From NCBI GenBank assembly GCA_964387745.1, contig CAYLXL010000033.1, forward strand, positions 1-24,774: 24,774 bases of DNA. Reading direction: 5' to 3'. Shown piece by piece: positions 24,769 to 24,774 of the stretch. The stretch comes from JAGOUU01 sp964387745 (GTDB taxonomy: Bacteria > Pseudomonadota > Gammaproteobacteria > JAGOUU01). The translations under genes and the position numbers were made by a program. Each line of letters begins with the position of its first letter. The first letter of the stretch is position 1. A model generated the notes under the pieces. The model was not told where the DNA came from, made no database searches, and saw only the letters and a program-made list of their open reading frames with translations.

Positions 24769-24774
24769 AATAAA

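Overview
The window suggests a low-GC (AT-rich) gammaproteobacterium, possibly a Legionellales-like or other host-associated lineage. This rests on conserved blocks typical of that class: hom-thrC-recJ, lolC-lolD-comEC-exbB-msbA-lpxK-ycaR, zapE and an Smr protein. The species cannot be named from the sequence alone. Coding density is high, many genes overlap or abut, and Shine-Dalgarno signals are often weak. It comes from a draft assembly, because a run of exactly 100 N sits inside a tandem repeat.

Positions 1-1900 are the accessory part. A likely two-gene operon (promoter at 80-108, strong terminator at 1293-1321) encodes two small multi-helix membrane proteins with Pro/Thr/Ala-rich tails. 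The second is split by an apparent +1 frameshift. It is followed by the most unusual gene of the window, at 1382-1872. Its predicted product starts Met-Phe, then a Lys-Leu-Ser tripeptide repeated at least 12 times (9-bp minisatellite, true copy number lost in the gap). A signal-peptide-like hydrophobic segment follows, then a small mature domain with 8 cysteines built from two copies of a C-x8-C-x(4-6)-C-FWD-x5-C motif.

Positions 1901-6836 (minus strand) form a compact operon hom-thrC-recJ-gloB for threonine synthesis, single-strand exonuclease repair and methylglyoxal detoxification. Positions 7002-10151 (plus strand) hold a two-gene unit: a PilZ-HlyD protein resembling Alg44 and a GDP-mannose/UDP-glucose dehydrogenase resembling AlgD. 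No polymerase is present beside them.

Positions 10148-18353 (minus strand) are an envelope-biogenesis block: lolC and lolD (lipoprotein release), comEC (DNA uptake), exbB (without exbD), msbA and lpxK (lipid A), and a 58-residue Trm112/YcaR protein overlapping lpxK.

Positions 18442-24598 carry a secreted S1/P1-type nuclease, a VanY-like carboxypeptidase that seems to use an ATT start codon, an unrecognised 126-residue protein, an APC amino-acid permease, zapE, an Smr-domain protein and a TerC-family membrane protein. The last 170 bases are non-coding and contain a duplicated element with hairpins, resembling interspersed intergenic repeats.
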